Origin: Microbacterium yannicii PS01
GTDB lineage: Bacteria > Actinomycetota > Actinomycetes > Actinomycetales > Microbacteriaceae
Length of the DNA: 33,115 nucleotides
Direction: 5' to 3'
Assembly: GCF_000304335.1 (NCBI RefSeq)
Contig: NZ_CAJF01000040.1
Coordinates: forward strand, 1 to 33,115
A program made the translations under genes and the position numbers. Position 1 is the stretch's first letter. Each line of letters begins with the position of its first letter. Positions 24,265 through 31,800 of this stretch are shown here, in pieces. The notes beneath the pieces are model-generated. The model was not told where the DNA came from. It ran no database searches and worked only from the letters and a program-made list of their open reading frames with translations.

Positions 24265-25230
24265 ATGAGTGCTTCCGGCGGCGGCAAGGCCATCATCGCG
24301 GCGTTCCTGGCGAATATGGGCATCGCGATCGCGAAGTTCATCGCGTGGTTCCTGTCGGGATCCGCCTCGATGCTCGCCGAGGCCATCCACTCGGTGGCCG
24401 ACTCGGGCAACCAGCTGCTGCTCCTCCTCGGCGGGCGCCGGGCCAAGCGCGCTGCCGATCGCGAGCACCCCTTCGGCTACGGCCGCGAGCGCTATGTGTA
24501 CGCGTTCGTGGTCTCGATCATCCTGTTCTCGGTCGGCGGCCTGTTCTCGATCTACGAAGGCGTCGACAAGCTGACTCACCCGCACGAGCTCGAGAACGTC
24601 TGGATCCCGATCGGCGTCCTGCTCATCGCCATCGTGCTGGAGTCCTTCTCGCTGCGCACCGCGATCCGCGAGAGCAACCACGTCCGCCCCAAGGGCCAGA
24701 CTTGGGTGTCGTTCGTGCGTCACGCGAAGGCTCCCGAGCTGCCCGTCGTGCTGCTGGAAGACATCGCGGCCCTCACCGGCCTGGTCTTCGCCCTCATCGC
24801 GGTGAGCCTCACCGCCATCACTCACAACCCGCTCTTCGACGCCATCGGCACGCTGATGATCGGCACGCTGCTCATCCTGGTCGCCGTCACGCTGGGCATC
24901 GAGACCAAGAGCCTCCTCATCGGGGAGGGGGCGACGGATGCCGATCACCGGCGCATCGTGGATGCCATCCACGATGGGCCCGAGGTCCACAAGATCATCC
25001 ACATCAAGACCCTCTACCTCGGCCCGGACGAGCTCCTGGTCGCCGCGAAGCTCGGCTTCGCCGCGGACGCCCCGCTCGCGCACGTCGCCTCCGACATCGA
25101 CCGGGTCGAGAAGCGGGTGCGCCAAGCCGTGCCGACCGCCCGCGTGATCTACCTCGAGCCCGACATCTACCGTCCCGGAGACGACCCCACGCCACCGACG
25201 GAGGAATTCGTCATCAAGTCGGCCGATTGA
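24265..25230 (+). CDS. Cation diffusion facilitator family transporter
   Basis: A 321-residue CDF metal/proton antiporter with about six helices and a cytoplasmic C-terminal ferredoxin-like domain (about 205-300). The second helix carries AEAIHSVADSGNQ, giving the HxxxD half of the transport site. The fifth helix has PVVLLEDIAALTGL, where Glu-Asp takes the place of the usual HxxxD; this resembles the SLC30A9-like branch. The conserved basic/proline loop EHPFGYGRERYVYAF is present. The metal is probably Zn, Mn or Co, but specificity cannot be read. The start is six bases after TAGACT. Two interspersed elements in inverted orientation follow the stop. Confidence 0.92.
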   Translation: MSASGGGKAIIAAFLANMGIAIAKFIAWFLSGSASMLAEAIHSVADSGNQLLLLLGGRRAKRAADREHPFGYGRERYVYAFVVSIILFSVGGLFSIYEGVDKLTHPHELENVWIPIGVLLIAIVLESFSLRTAIRESNHVRPKGQTWVSFVRHAKAPELPVVLLEDIAALTGLVFALIAVSLTAITHNPLFDAIGTLMIGTLLILVAVTLGIETKSLLIGEGATDADHRRIVDAIHDGPEVHKIIHIKTLYLGPDELLVAAKLGFAADAPLAHVASDIDRVEKRVRQAVPTARVIYLEPDIYRPGDDPTPPTEEFVIKSAD

Positions 25231-25349
25231 CCCTTCGACAAGCTCACGGACCACCCTCCGACGAACCGAAGAGCCGGCCGCTGAGCTTGTCGAAGCGCCG
25301 CACCGAAGACCCGGTCGCTGAGCCTGTCGAAGCGCCGACGCACCGAAGA
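25231..25349. repeat. Inverted pair plus tandem copy of interspersed elements; possible terminator
   Basis: The first element starts at the first base after the transporter stop codon. CTTCGACAAGCTCA (25233-25246) pairs perfectly with TGAGCTTGTCGAAG (25282-25295) across a 35-base loop. A second reverse copy at 25313-25334 repeats the first with its flanking CACCGAAGA (period about 37). It may act as terminator for the transporter gene; it ends just before the ribosome site of the next gene. Confidence 0.8.
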
Positions 25350-25360
25350 ACGAGGAACGC

Positions 25361-26290
25361 ATGGAGTACTGCCTTTTCACCGAGCCGCAGCAGGGCGCGA
25401 GCTACGAGGACCAGCTCGCGTTCGCCCAGACGGGAGAGTCGCTCGGCTTCGACGGCTTCTTCCGCTCCGACCACTACCTGCGCATGGGCTCGGGCGACCC
25501 GCTCCCCGGTCCTACCGACGCGTGGACAACACTGGCAGGCCTCGCCCGCGAGACGAAGAAGATCCGCCTCGGCACGCTCGTGTCGTCCGTGACGTATCGC
25601 GTTCCCGGCCTCCTCGCGATCCAGGTCGCACAGGTCGACGCGATGTCGGGCGGACGCGTCGAGCTGGGCCTCGGCACGGGCTGGTTCGAACAGGAGCACC
25701 ACGCGTACGGCATCCCGTTCCCGGCCAAGCGGTTCGACCTTCTCGAGGAGCAGCTGCAGCTGGTGACCGGTCTGTGGTCCACGCCGGCAGGCGAGACGTA
25801 CAGCTTCGACGGCGCCCACTATCAGCTGACGAAAGCCCCGGCTCTCCCCAAGCCCGCGCAGTCGCGCGTGCCGGTCATCGTGGGCGGCGGCGGACCGAAG
25901 CGCACGCCCGAGCTCGCGGCGCGCTTCGCGACGGAGTTCAACATCGGGTTCCGGCCGGAGTCCGACATCGCGGAGAAGTTCGCGCGCGTGCGAGAGGCCT
26001 GCGAGCGCCTCGGCCGCGACCCTGAGACGCTCAAGCTCTCCGTCGCTCTGACGACGCTGGCCGCGGCATCCGAGTCGGAACTGGAGCAGCGGGCGGCGAA
26101 CACCGGTCGCACGATCGACGAGATGCGCGGCGACGTCAACATCGTCGGCGACCGTGACGAGATCGTCGCCAAGGTCGAACGCCTCGCCGAACTGGGCGCC
26201 GACCGCGTGTACTTCCAGCTCATGGACCTGCAGGACGTCTCGCACGTCGAGTACCTCGGCACCGAGGTGCTCCCCCACCTCCCGCGGTGA
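25361..26290 (+). CDS. LLM-class F420-dependent oxidoreductase
   Basis: A 309-residue bacterial luciferase-like TIM-barrel protein of the F420-dependent type: LFTEPQQGASYEDQLAFAQTGESLGFDGFFRSDHYLRM, TLAGLARETKKIRLGTLVSSVTYRVPGLLA, DAMSGGRVELGLGTGWFEQEHHAYGI and PVIVGGGGPKRTPELAARFATEFN. These are usual blocks of the family; the substrate is unknown. F420 rather than FMN is inferred from the actinobacterial family. The ATG has GAGGA five bases upstream. It is convergent with the DUF2306 gene, with 13 bases between stops. Confidence 0.9.
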   Translation: MEYCLFTEPQQGASYEDQLAFAQTGESLGFDGFFRSDHYLRMGSGDPLPGPTDAWTTLAGLARETKKIRLGTLVSSVTYRVPGLLAIQVAQVDAMSGGRVELGLGTGWFEQEHHAYGIPFPAKRFDLLEEQLQLVTGLWSTPAGETYSFDGAHYQLTKAPALPKPAQSRVPVIVGGGGPKRTPELAARFATEFNIGFRPESDIAEKFARVREACERLGRDPETLKLSVALTTLAAASESELEQRAANTGRTIDEMRGDVNIVGDRDEIVAKVERLAELGADRVYFQLMDLQDVSHVEYLGTEVLPHLPR

Positions 26291-26303
26291 TCCGGCGTCC
26301 GGC

Positions 26304-27032
26304 TCAGACCGGAAGACGGTACGACGGCAGCCCGCGGCGCCGGATGAGCCACTCGGCGAAGACCAGGTTCGGCATCCACGCGAGGAACGGCATGGCGGCA
26401 TAGGCGTTCGCGAACGCCTCGTCGAAGTCGAAGGGCTGGCCGGTGACCAGGGGCAGGAGCAGCAGGATCGGCAGCCAGATCCGCAGGGTGACCGCGGAGT
26501 AGGTCAGCGCGTAGTTGCGGATCATCCAGGCCTGGTGGCTCGGCACATCACGACGGCGGATGGCGCGGTAAGCGCGCCATCCGGTGACGAGCCACAGCGC
26601 CGCGAGCGCGCTGAATCCGAAGAACCCGACGTATCCCGCGGGGCTCGAGGGAGCGATCACGAGGCCGGCCAGCCCGCCGATCCCGACTCCCGCCAGGTAC
26701 ACGCGGCCGGTCCAGCGGTGCAGGCGTGGCGCCCGGGTGCGAAGCCCCCTCCAGAACTGCAGCGGTCCGAGCAGCAAAGCCGTGGCGCCGCCGACGATGT
26801 GCACGTAGAGCGCTCCCTGCACGAGCGCCGGCTTCTCGGCGTAGGTGTCGGCGAGACCCGCTGCGCCGCTGTCGGCGAGCGACTCGAGGGAAGCGGTGAA
26901 GTACGGGACGGCGGAGTACGCGACGATCGCGAGCGCCGTGAGCAGCACGAACATCCACCCCACGCGGGAGCGGATGCCGCCGGGTCGCACGACGACGGCG
27001 GCCGTGCGGACGGGTTCGATAAGCCTGGTCAC
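26304..27032 (-). CDS. DUF2306 family membrane protein
   Basis: A 242-residue protein with about six to seven membrane helices. The DUF2306 signature blocks are present: HIVGGATALLLGPLQFWRGLR, RLHRWTGRVYLAGVGIGG and SHQAWMIRNYALTYSAVTLRIW, with histidines that could bind haem or metal (inference). The function of the family is unknown. GTG at 27032 is chosen because TACCGT lies seven bases upstream; an in-frame GTG at 27041 overlaps that box and would add three residues. A second GTG choice cannot be excluded. Confidence 0.85.
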   Translation of the reverse strand: MTRLIEPVRTAAVVVRPGGIRSRVGWMFVLLTALAIVAYSAVPYFTASLESLADSGAAGLADTYAEKPALVQGALYVHIVGGATALLLGPLQFWRGLRTRAPRLHRWTGRVYLAGVGIGGLAGLVIAPSSPAGYVGFFGFSALAALWLVTGWRAYRAIRRRDVPSHQAWMIRNYALTYSAVTLRIWLPILLLLPLVTGQPFDFDEAFANAYAAMPFLAWMPNLVFAEWLIRRRGLPSYRLPV

Positions 27033-27039
27033 GCCTGAC

Positions 27040-27045
27040 ACGGTA
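27040..27045 (-). promoter_or_regulatory. -10 box TACCGT, possible leaderless promoter of the DUF2306 gene
   Basis: TACCGT, seven bases, then GTG at 27032. Confidence 0.4.
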
Positions 27046-27069
27046 GGGGCGCCGGCGGTGCGGCCGGCA

Positions 27070-27118
27070 GGGGGCAGGCCCCCCGATGCGAGCGGGTCAA
27101 CCCCCGGTCGTCACCGGG
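27070..27118 (-). terminator. Two adjacent GC hairpins after tadA
   Basis: CCCGGT-CGTC-ACCGGG (27103-27118) and GGGGG-CAGG-CCCCC (27070-27083), 22 to 71 bases downstream of the tadA stop on the minus strand. There is no U-tract, so the terminator role is inferred. Confidence 0.45.
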
Positions 27119-27140
27119 CCCGTCGCCACGGCTCGTCGGA

Positions 27141-27602
27141 TCACCGGCGCTGGTCGAAGAAGTCGCGCAGGAGAGCGGATGCCTCGGCCTCACGCACGCC
27201 CGCGACGACCTCGGCACGATGGGGCAGGCGCCGATCCCGCACGACGTCGTACATCGAGCCGGCCGCGCCGGCCTTGTCGTCCCACGCTCCGAAGACGAGC
27301 CGTGAGACCCGCGACTGCAGCGCGGCCCCCGCGCACATCAGGCACGGCTCGAGGGTGACTACGAGCGTGCAGCCCTCGAGGTTCCACGAGCCGGTCGCCG
27401 CGGCGGCGGCGCGGAGCGCGACGACCTCAGCGTGGGCGGTGGGATCGTGGGTGGCCTCGCGGAGGTTGCGGCCCTCGCCGATGGTGCGGCCTGCGGCATC
27501 CGTCACCACCGCCCCGACCGGCACATCCTGCGACGCGCTCGCCTCGGCCGCCAGGGCCAGGGCGCGATCCATCGCGGCGAGATCGGCGTCTTGCGGCTGC
27601 AC
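27141..27602 (-). CDS. tadA: tRNA-specific adenosine deaminase TadA
   Basis: A 153-residue zinc deaminase that converts A34 to inosine in tRNA(Arg). The zinc and catalytic residues are visible: H57-A-E59 in PTAHAEVVAL and C87/C90 in LEPCLMCAGA, plus NLREATHDPTAH. The GTG at 27602 is six bases after TACGCT, indicating a leaderless message; the open frame reaches 27653 but runs through the promoter and the divergent upp region. It is divergent from upp. Confidence 0.92.
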   Translation of the reverse strand: MQPQDADLAAMDRALALAAEASASQDVPVGAVVTDAAGRTIGEGRNLREATHDPTAHAEVVALRAAAAATGSWNLEGCTLVVTLEPCLMCAGAALQSRVSRLVFGAWDDKAGAAGSMYDVVRDRRLPHRAEVVAGVREAEASALLRDFFDQRR

Positions 27603-27608
27603 AGCACG

Positions 27609-27614
27609 AGCGTA
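27609..27614 (-). promoter_or_regulatory. -10 box TACGCT, probable leaderless promoter of tadA
   Basis: TACGCT, six bases, then GTG at 27602; it lies 43 bases from the divergent upp -10 box. Confidence 0.6.
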
Positions 27615-27657
27615 CCCGCGGGCGGGGGCCGACCCCGGCGATCGAGGCCGCACGCAC

Positions 27658-27663
27658 TACCCT
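27658..27663 (+). promoter_or_regulatory. -10 box TACCCT, probable leaderless promoter of upp
   Basis: TACCCT, six bases, then ATG at 27670. Confidence 0.6.
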
Positions 27664-27669
27664 GGGCGT

Positions 27670-28302
27670 ATGCGCCTGCACGTCGCCGACCACCCGCTCA
27701 TCACCCACAAGCTCACGGTGCTGCGCGACCAGCGCACGTCATCGCCGGTCTTCCGGCAGCTGACCGAGGAACTCGTCACGCTGCTCGCCTACGAGGCGAC
27801 CCGCAGCGTCCGCGTCTCGCCGATCGAGATCCAGACGCCGGTCACCACGACCATGGGAGTGAAGATCAGCGAGCCGCGGCCGCTCGTCGTGCCGATTCTG
27901 CGCGCCGGGCTCGGGATGCTCGAGGGCATGGTCAAGCTCATCCCGACCGCCGAGGTCGGATTTCTCGGCATGGTGCGCAACGAAGAGACGCTCGCGCCCT
28001 CGACCTACGCCGAGCGCCTGCCGGACGATCTCAGCGACCGGCAGTGCTTCGTGCTGGATCCGATGCTCGCTACCGGCGGATCACTGGGTGCGGCGATCGA
28101 GTTCCTCTTCGCCCGCGGCGCGCAGGATGTCACCGCGATCTGCCTCCTCGGCGCCCCGGAGGGCGTGGCTGCGATCGAGAAGCAGGTCGACGGCAGGGAC
28201 GTCACCCTGGTGCTCGGCGCGATGGATGAACGGCTCAACGAGAAGGGCTACATCGTGCCCGGGCTCGGCGACGCCGGCGACCGGCTCTACGGCACCGTCT
28301 GA
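27670..28302 (+). CDS. upp: Uracil phosphoribosyltransferase
   Basis: A 210-residue pyrimidine salvage enzyme making UMP from uracil and PRPP. The family start (HVADHPLITHKLTVLRDQRTSS), the FRQLTEEL block, PILRAGLGMLEG, and the PRPP loop DPMLATGGS are present, and the C-terminal YIVPGLGDAGDRLYGT binds uracil. The ATG is six bases after a TACCCT box and no ribosome site is present. It is followed by a GC-rich spacer with an 11-bp inverted repeat. Confidence 0.96.
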   Translation: MRLHVADHPLITHKLTVLRDQRTSSPVFRQLTEELVTLLAYEATRSVRVSPIEIQTPVTTTMGVKISEPRPLVVPILRAGLGMLEGMVKLIPTAEVGFLGMVRNEETLAPSTYAERLPDDLSDRQCFVLDPMLATGGSLGAAIEFLFARGAQDVTAICLLGAPEGVAAIEKQVDGRDVTLVLGAMDERLNEKGYIVPGLGDAGDRLYGTV

Positions 28303-28349
28303 TGGTCGCGGCGGCGGATTCCGCGCCTGAGAGACGGGGCGGACGCCCT

Positions 28350-28419
28350 GCGCCCGAGGGACGCGGGCGCGACACCCGCCCCTCGCCGAACGGATGCCGC
28401 GCCCACAGCCCTCGGGCGC
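28350..28419. repeat. 11-bp inverted repeat downstream of upp
   Basis: GCGCCCGAGGG (28350-28360) and CCCTCGGGCGC (28409-28419), 48 bases apart, with smaller GC hairpins between. It is probably part of the terminator between upp and the convergent DUF3467 gene. Nothing coding is seen between 28303 and 28495. Confidence 0.5.
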
Positions 28420-28459
28420 GTCCCAAGGTTATGTGCGCCCAACCCGGCACCCAACGGGG

Positions 28460-28488
28460 TTGACATGTCTGGGGCCGTTGTCTACATG
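28460..28488 (+). promoter_or_regulatory. Promoter-like sequence pointing into the DUF3467 and nuclease genes
   Basis: TTGACA (28460-28465), a 17-base spacer and TACATG (28483-28488). The boxes are well spaced, but no plus-strand gene follows to the end of the window, so transcription from here would be antisense to DUF3467. It could also be a remnant of a mobile-element end. Confidence 0.35.
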
Positions 28489-28495
28489 CTCTCGA

Positions 28496-28816
28496 TCAGT
28501 CGCCGAGTGGCGGCTCCTGCGAGGTGCGGCGGCCGGTCTCCTGCTCCCAGAACTCGAGTTGCTGGGTGAGAGCTTTAGCGAGCTCGAACACCTGTTCCGG
28601 AGGAATGCGGATGCGGCTGACCACGCGCGCCGGCACGATCGTCTGCCGCTGCCCGGTGTCGGCGTCGACCTGCTCTCGCGGTGGCTGGGCGAGGGTCAGG
28701 AAGTCCATCACGAAGACGGTCGGCGTATGCCACACGTTCGCGAAGTCGGCGTACGCTCCCCCGATGAGTTCGGGCGGAAGGTCGATCTCGAACTGCCGCG
28801 GAGCGTCGTCGACCAT
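28496..28816 (-). CDS. DUF3467 family protein
   Basis: A 106-residue small cytoplasmic protein of the DUF3467 family: QFEIDLPPELIGGAYADFANVWHTPTVFVMDFLTL followed by VVSRIRIPPEQVFELAKALTQQLEFWE. The family is widespread and small; its function is not known. The ATG at 28816 has a perfect AGGAGG four bases upstream. It lies 57 bases downstream of the nuclease-helicase gene on the same strand and could be in one transcript with it. Confidence 0.9.
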   Translation of the reverse strand: MVDDAPRQFEIDLPPELIGGAYADFANVWHTPTVFVMDFLTLAQPPREQVDADTGQRQTIVPARVVSRIRIPPEQVFELAKALTQQLEFWEQETGRRTSQEPPLGD

Positions 28817-28873
28817 GCGTCCTCCTGAGGGGTGGGTCGTGAACCGTGCGTCGGTCGCGAGTCTACGTGCCGC

Positions 28874-31800
28874 TCATCCCCGCCCGACGAGCCGGGCGAA
28901 GCCGCTCAGCCGCGCGACGCCCTCGGGCGTGTACGGCAGGTCGTCGAGCAGCCACGGGGAGTGGACGAGGTACGCCGTGTGCATGGCGCGCGACACCGCG
29001 ACGTTCAGCCGGTTGCGCAGCAGCAGGAATTCGAGGCCGCGCGGTGCCTCGCGCCCGGATGAGGCGGCGAGCGACACGATCGCCACGGCCGCCTCCTGAC
29101 CCTGGAACTTGTCGACCGTTCCGACCGGCACGTCCGGAAAACCCGCCGCAGCGAGCGCCTCTTCGACGGTGACCTGCTGCGCGTTGTACGGGGTGACGAC
29201 GATGATGTCCCTCTGCGTGAGCGGTCGCGGCTCACAGCGGTCGGCCTGTCCTGCCTCGCCGATGCTGATGTCGGTCCACGTCCTGCCGACGAGGTCGCGG
29301 ACGATGCCAACGACGACGGCCGCCTCTTCGGGCGACTGCGTGGCGTTTCCGCGATGCGGTACCGCCAGCGGGTGCAGTCCCGGCTCGACCCCCTCGATGG
29401 CGCGCAGCGCGGTCGACGGGTGCGCCGCGAGCTCACCGCGATACGACAGCCGCGAGACGGGCGCCGCCACAGACGGATGCATGCGCCACGTGCGCGCGAG
29501 GAAGTACCCGTACTCGGGCGGGATCACGTCGGCTCCGTCCATCACCCAGCCGAGCGCCGACGTGTCGACCGGCTCGGGATGGGTGCCCTGGCTCACCTGC
29601 GGCAGCTGCTGGGGATCGCCGAGCAGGAGGAGCCGGGGCGCGGCGAGCGACACGGCGATCGTGGAGGCCAGCGAGAACTGGCCCGCCTCGTCGATCACCA
29701 GCAGGTCGAGGCTGCCGCGCGGGATGCGGCCTTGGTGGCTGAAGTCCCACGCCGTCCCGCCGACCACGAATCCCGAGCCCTCGTGCTCCGCCGTGAACGC
29801 CGCGACGCCGTTCTTGGGCAGGACGGTGAACGAGTGCCCGGCAGAGCCGTCCTTCGGCGCCTTCCCGACCTGGGCCGACGGCACGCCGGCTTCGATCACG
29901 CGGTCGAGGAGGTGCTCGATGGTGGCATGCCCCTGCGCGACGACGCCGACCTTGTATCCGTGGTCGCGGACCAGACGCGCGATGACGTGCGATCCGACGT
30001 ACGTCTTTCCTGTTCCGGGCGGTCCCTGGACCGCGAGGTAGCTGCGGTCGAGGTCGCGGACCGCCCGAGCGATGGCGTCGACGGTGTCGCCCTCGTCGGC
30101 CGGCAGCGCGTGCTCCGTTCCCACTGCCGGCAGCGCACCGTCCGGCCCCTGAGCCGGGGCCGGTCCCTGAGCTCGGTCCGGCCCCTGAGCCGGGTCGGGT
30201 CCCTGAGCCCGGTCCGGTCCCTGAGCTCGGTCCGGCCCCTGAGCCCGGTCCGGTCCCTGAGCCCGGTCCGGTACCTGAGCCCGGTCCGGTCCCTGAGCCC
30301 GGTCCGGTCCCTGAGCCCGTCGAAGGGTGCGGGGTGGACGTCGGCGGAGGATGTCGGTGGCCGGATCGGCCGGCAGATCCGGGGCGGCGTCGATCACGGC
30401 GTCGGCCCAGGCGTCGATGGCGGCCTGCTGATTGCCGGCCGCCGGAGGCGCGGGCGGCGTCAGCGCGAGCGGGAGCTCCGACCAGGTGACCCCGTCGACC
30501 GCCGTCTCTTCGACCAGGGCGCCGTCGTCGAGCACCTCGAGCACGCGGACGGTGCGATACGAGTGGATCCACCGGGGCGACGGCTCGAACGGGTACGGCG
30601 CCGGCAGCTCATACAGCGCGAATGGGCTGGTGCCGACGCTGACCCGCGTGCCGGGCGCCAGCTCGCCGCGCAGCTCGACGAGGCGGCGCTCACCGCCGCG
30701 GCCGCTCTCGGCGAAGTGCCAGTCCTCGACCACGCGGCTGCGCGCCGGGTCGATCACGACGACGTCGCGCGTCTCTTCCCACAGCGACACCGGCTCGCGC
30801 AGACGCAGGAAGTGCGTCGCCCAGAAGGACTTCGCCTCGCGCGGGTAGTAGTCGATGGCCGCCGCGCCGAGCCGCAGCGACTGCGCGGCGGCGGATGCCT
30901 CGGGGTGCTGCAGCGAGAGCGCTTCGAGCGCGAGCGCTCTCGGCGAGGGCTCGTAGAACGTCTCGCCGGGCTCGGCGTCGGGCGAGGGCCGCAGATCGGC
31001 CTCGCGCGCGCGGTCGACGAGCCAGTCGCGCAGCCGTCGCGTCGAGACGCAGTCGTAGCGGTTGTAGTCGGCGAGGTCGGCGAGGATCTCGCCGCCTCGC
31101 GCATCGCCGTCGGCCTGCAGCTCGCGCGCCTGCACGTAGCGGACGATCGAGTCGTCGCCCTTCTGCACGTCACTGGTGCGCACCTCGGCACCCATGTAGA
31201 GCGGCTCGAGCTTCTTGATCGAGTACGAGCGCGAGCCCACCCGCAGCGCGCGGCGCACGATCGGATACAGGTCGACGAAGACCCCGTCGCGCAGCAGCCG
31301 GTCGACATCCGCCTCGCGCACGCCGTGCCGCGCCGCCATCGCGAGCAGATGGGTCGGCTCGTAGGGCGCGTAGTGGTAGATGTGCATGCCCGGGTACTGC
31401 TGCCGGCGCAGGTTCACGATGTCGAGGAACGTCTCGAGCGCGCGCTTCTCCTCGGCGAAGCTGTGGGCCCACAGCGCCGTGTACTGCTCGCGGGTGTCGA
31501 CCCAGCCGAACAGGTAGTCGATCCCCCACTGGATGGCCTCGCCCTCCCGTCCGGGAGGGTTCGGCTCGGTGTGGAGCGGATCCCCCTCGAAGTCGAAGAA
31601 GATGTCGCCGTGGTCGGGCCGGGGCAGCGCGCCGAGCGCCGTGGGTGCGACGACCTCGTAGACCGGCAGCGGCGGTGCGACCGGCTCGACACGCACGGCG
31701 ACCACGGTGCCGCCCGACGCCTCCGTCGCGCCCGACGATTCCGCGACCGCGTTCGGCGCGGGTCGCGCGATCAGCGGCGGGGTGCCGGCGGGGCTCTGCA

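Noticed and set aside
28460..28495. Complete insertion sequence
   Set aside because: No transposase frame or matching second end is present; at most a short remnant.
30149..30327. CRISPR array
   Set aside because: Units are contiguous 18-mers without spacers and lie in frame inside a gene.
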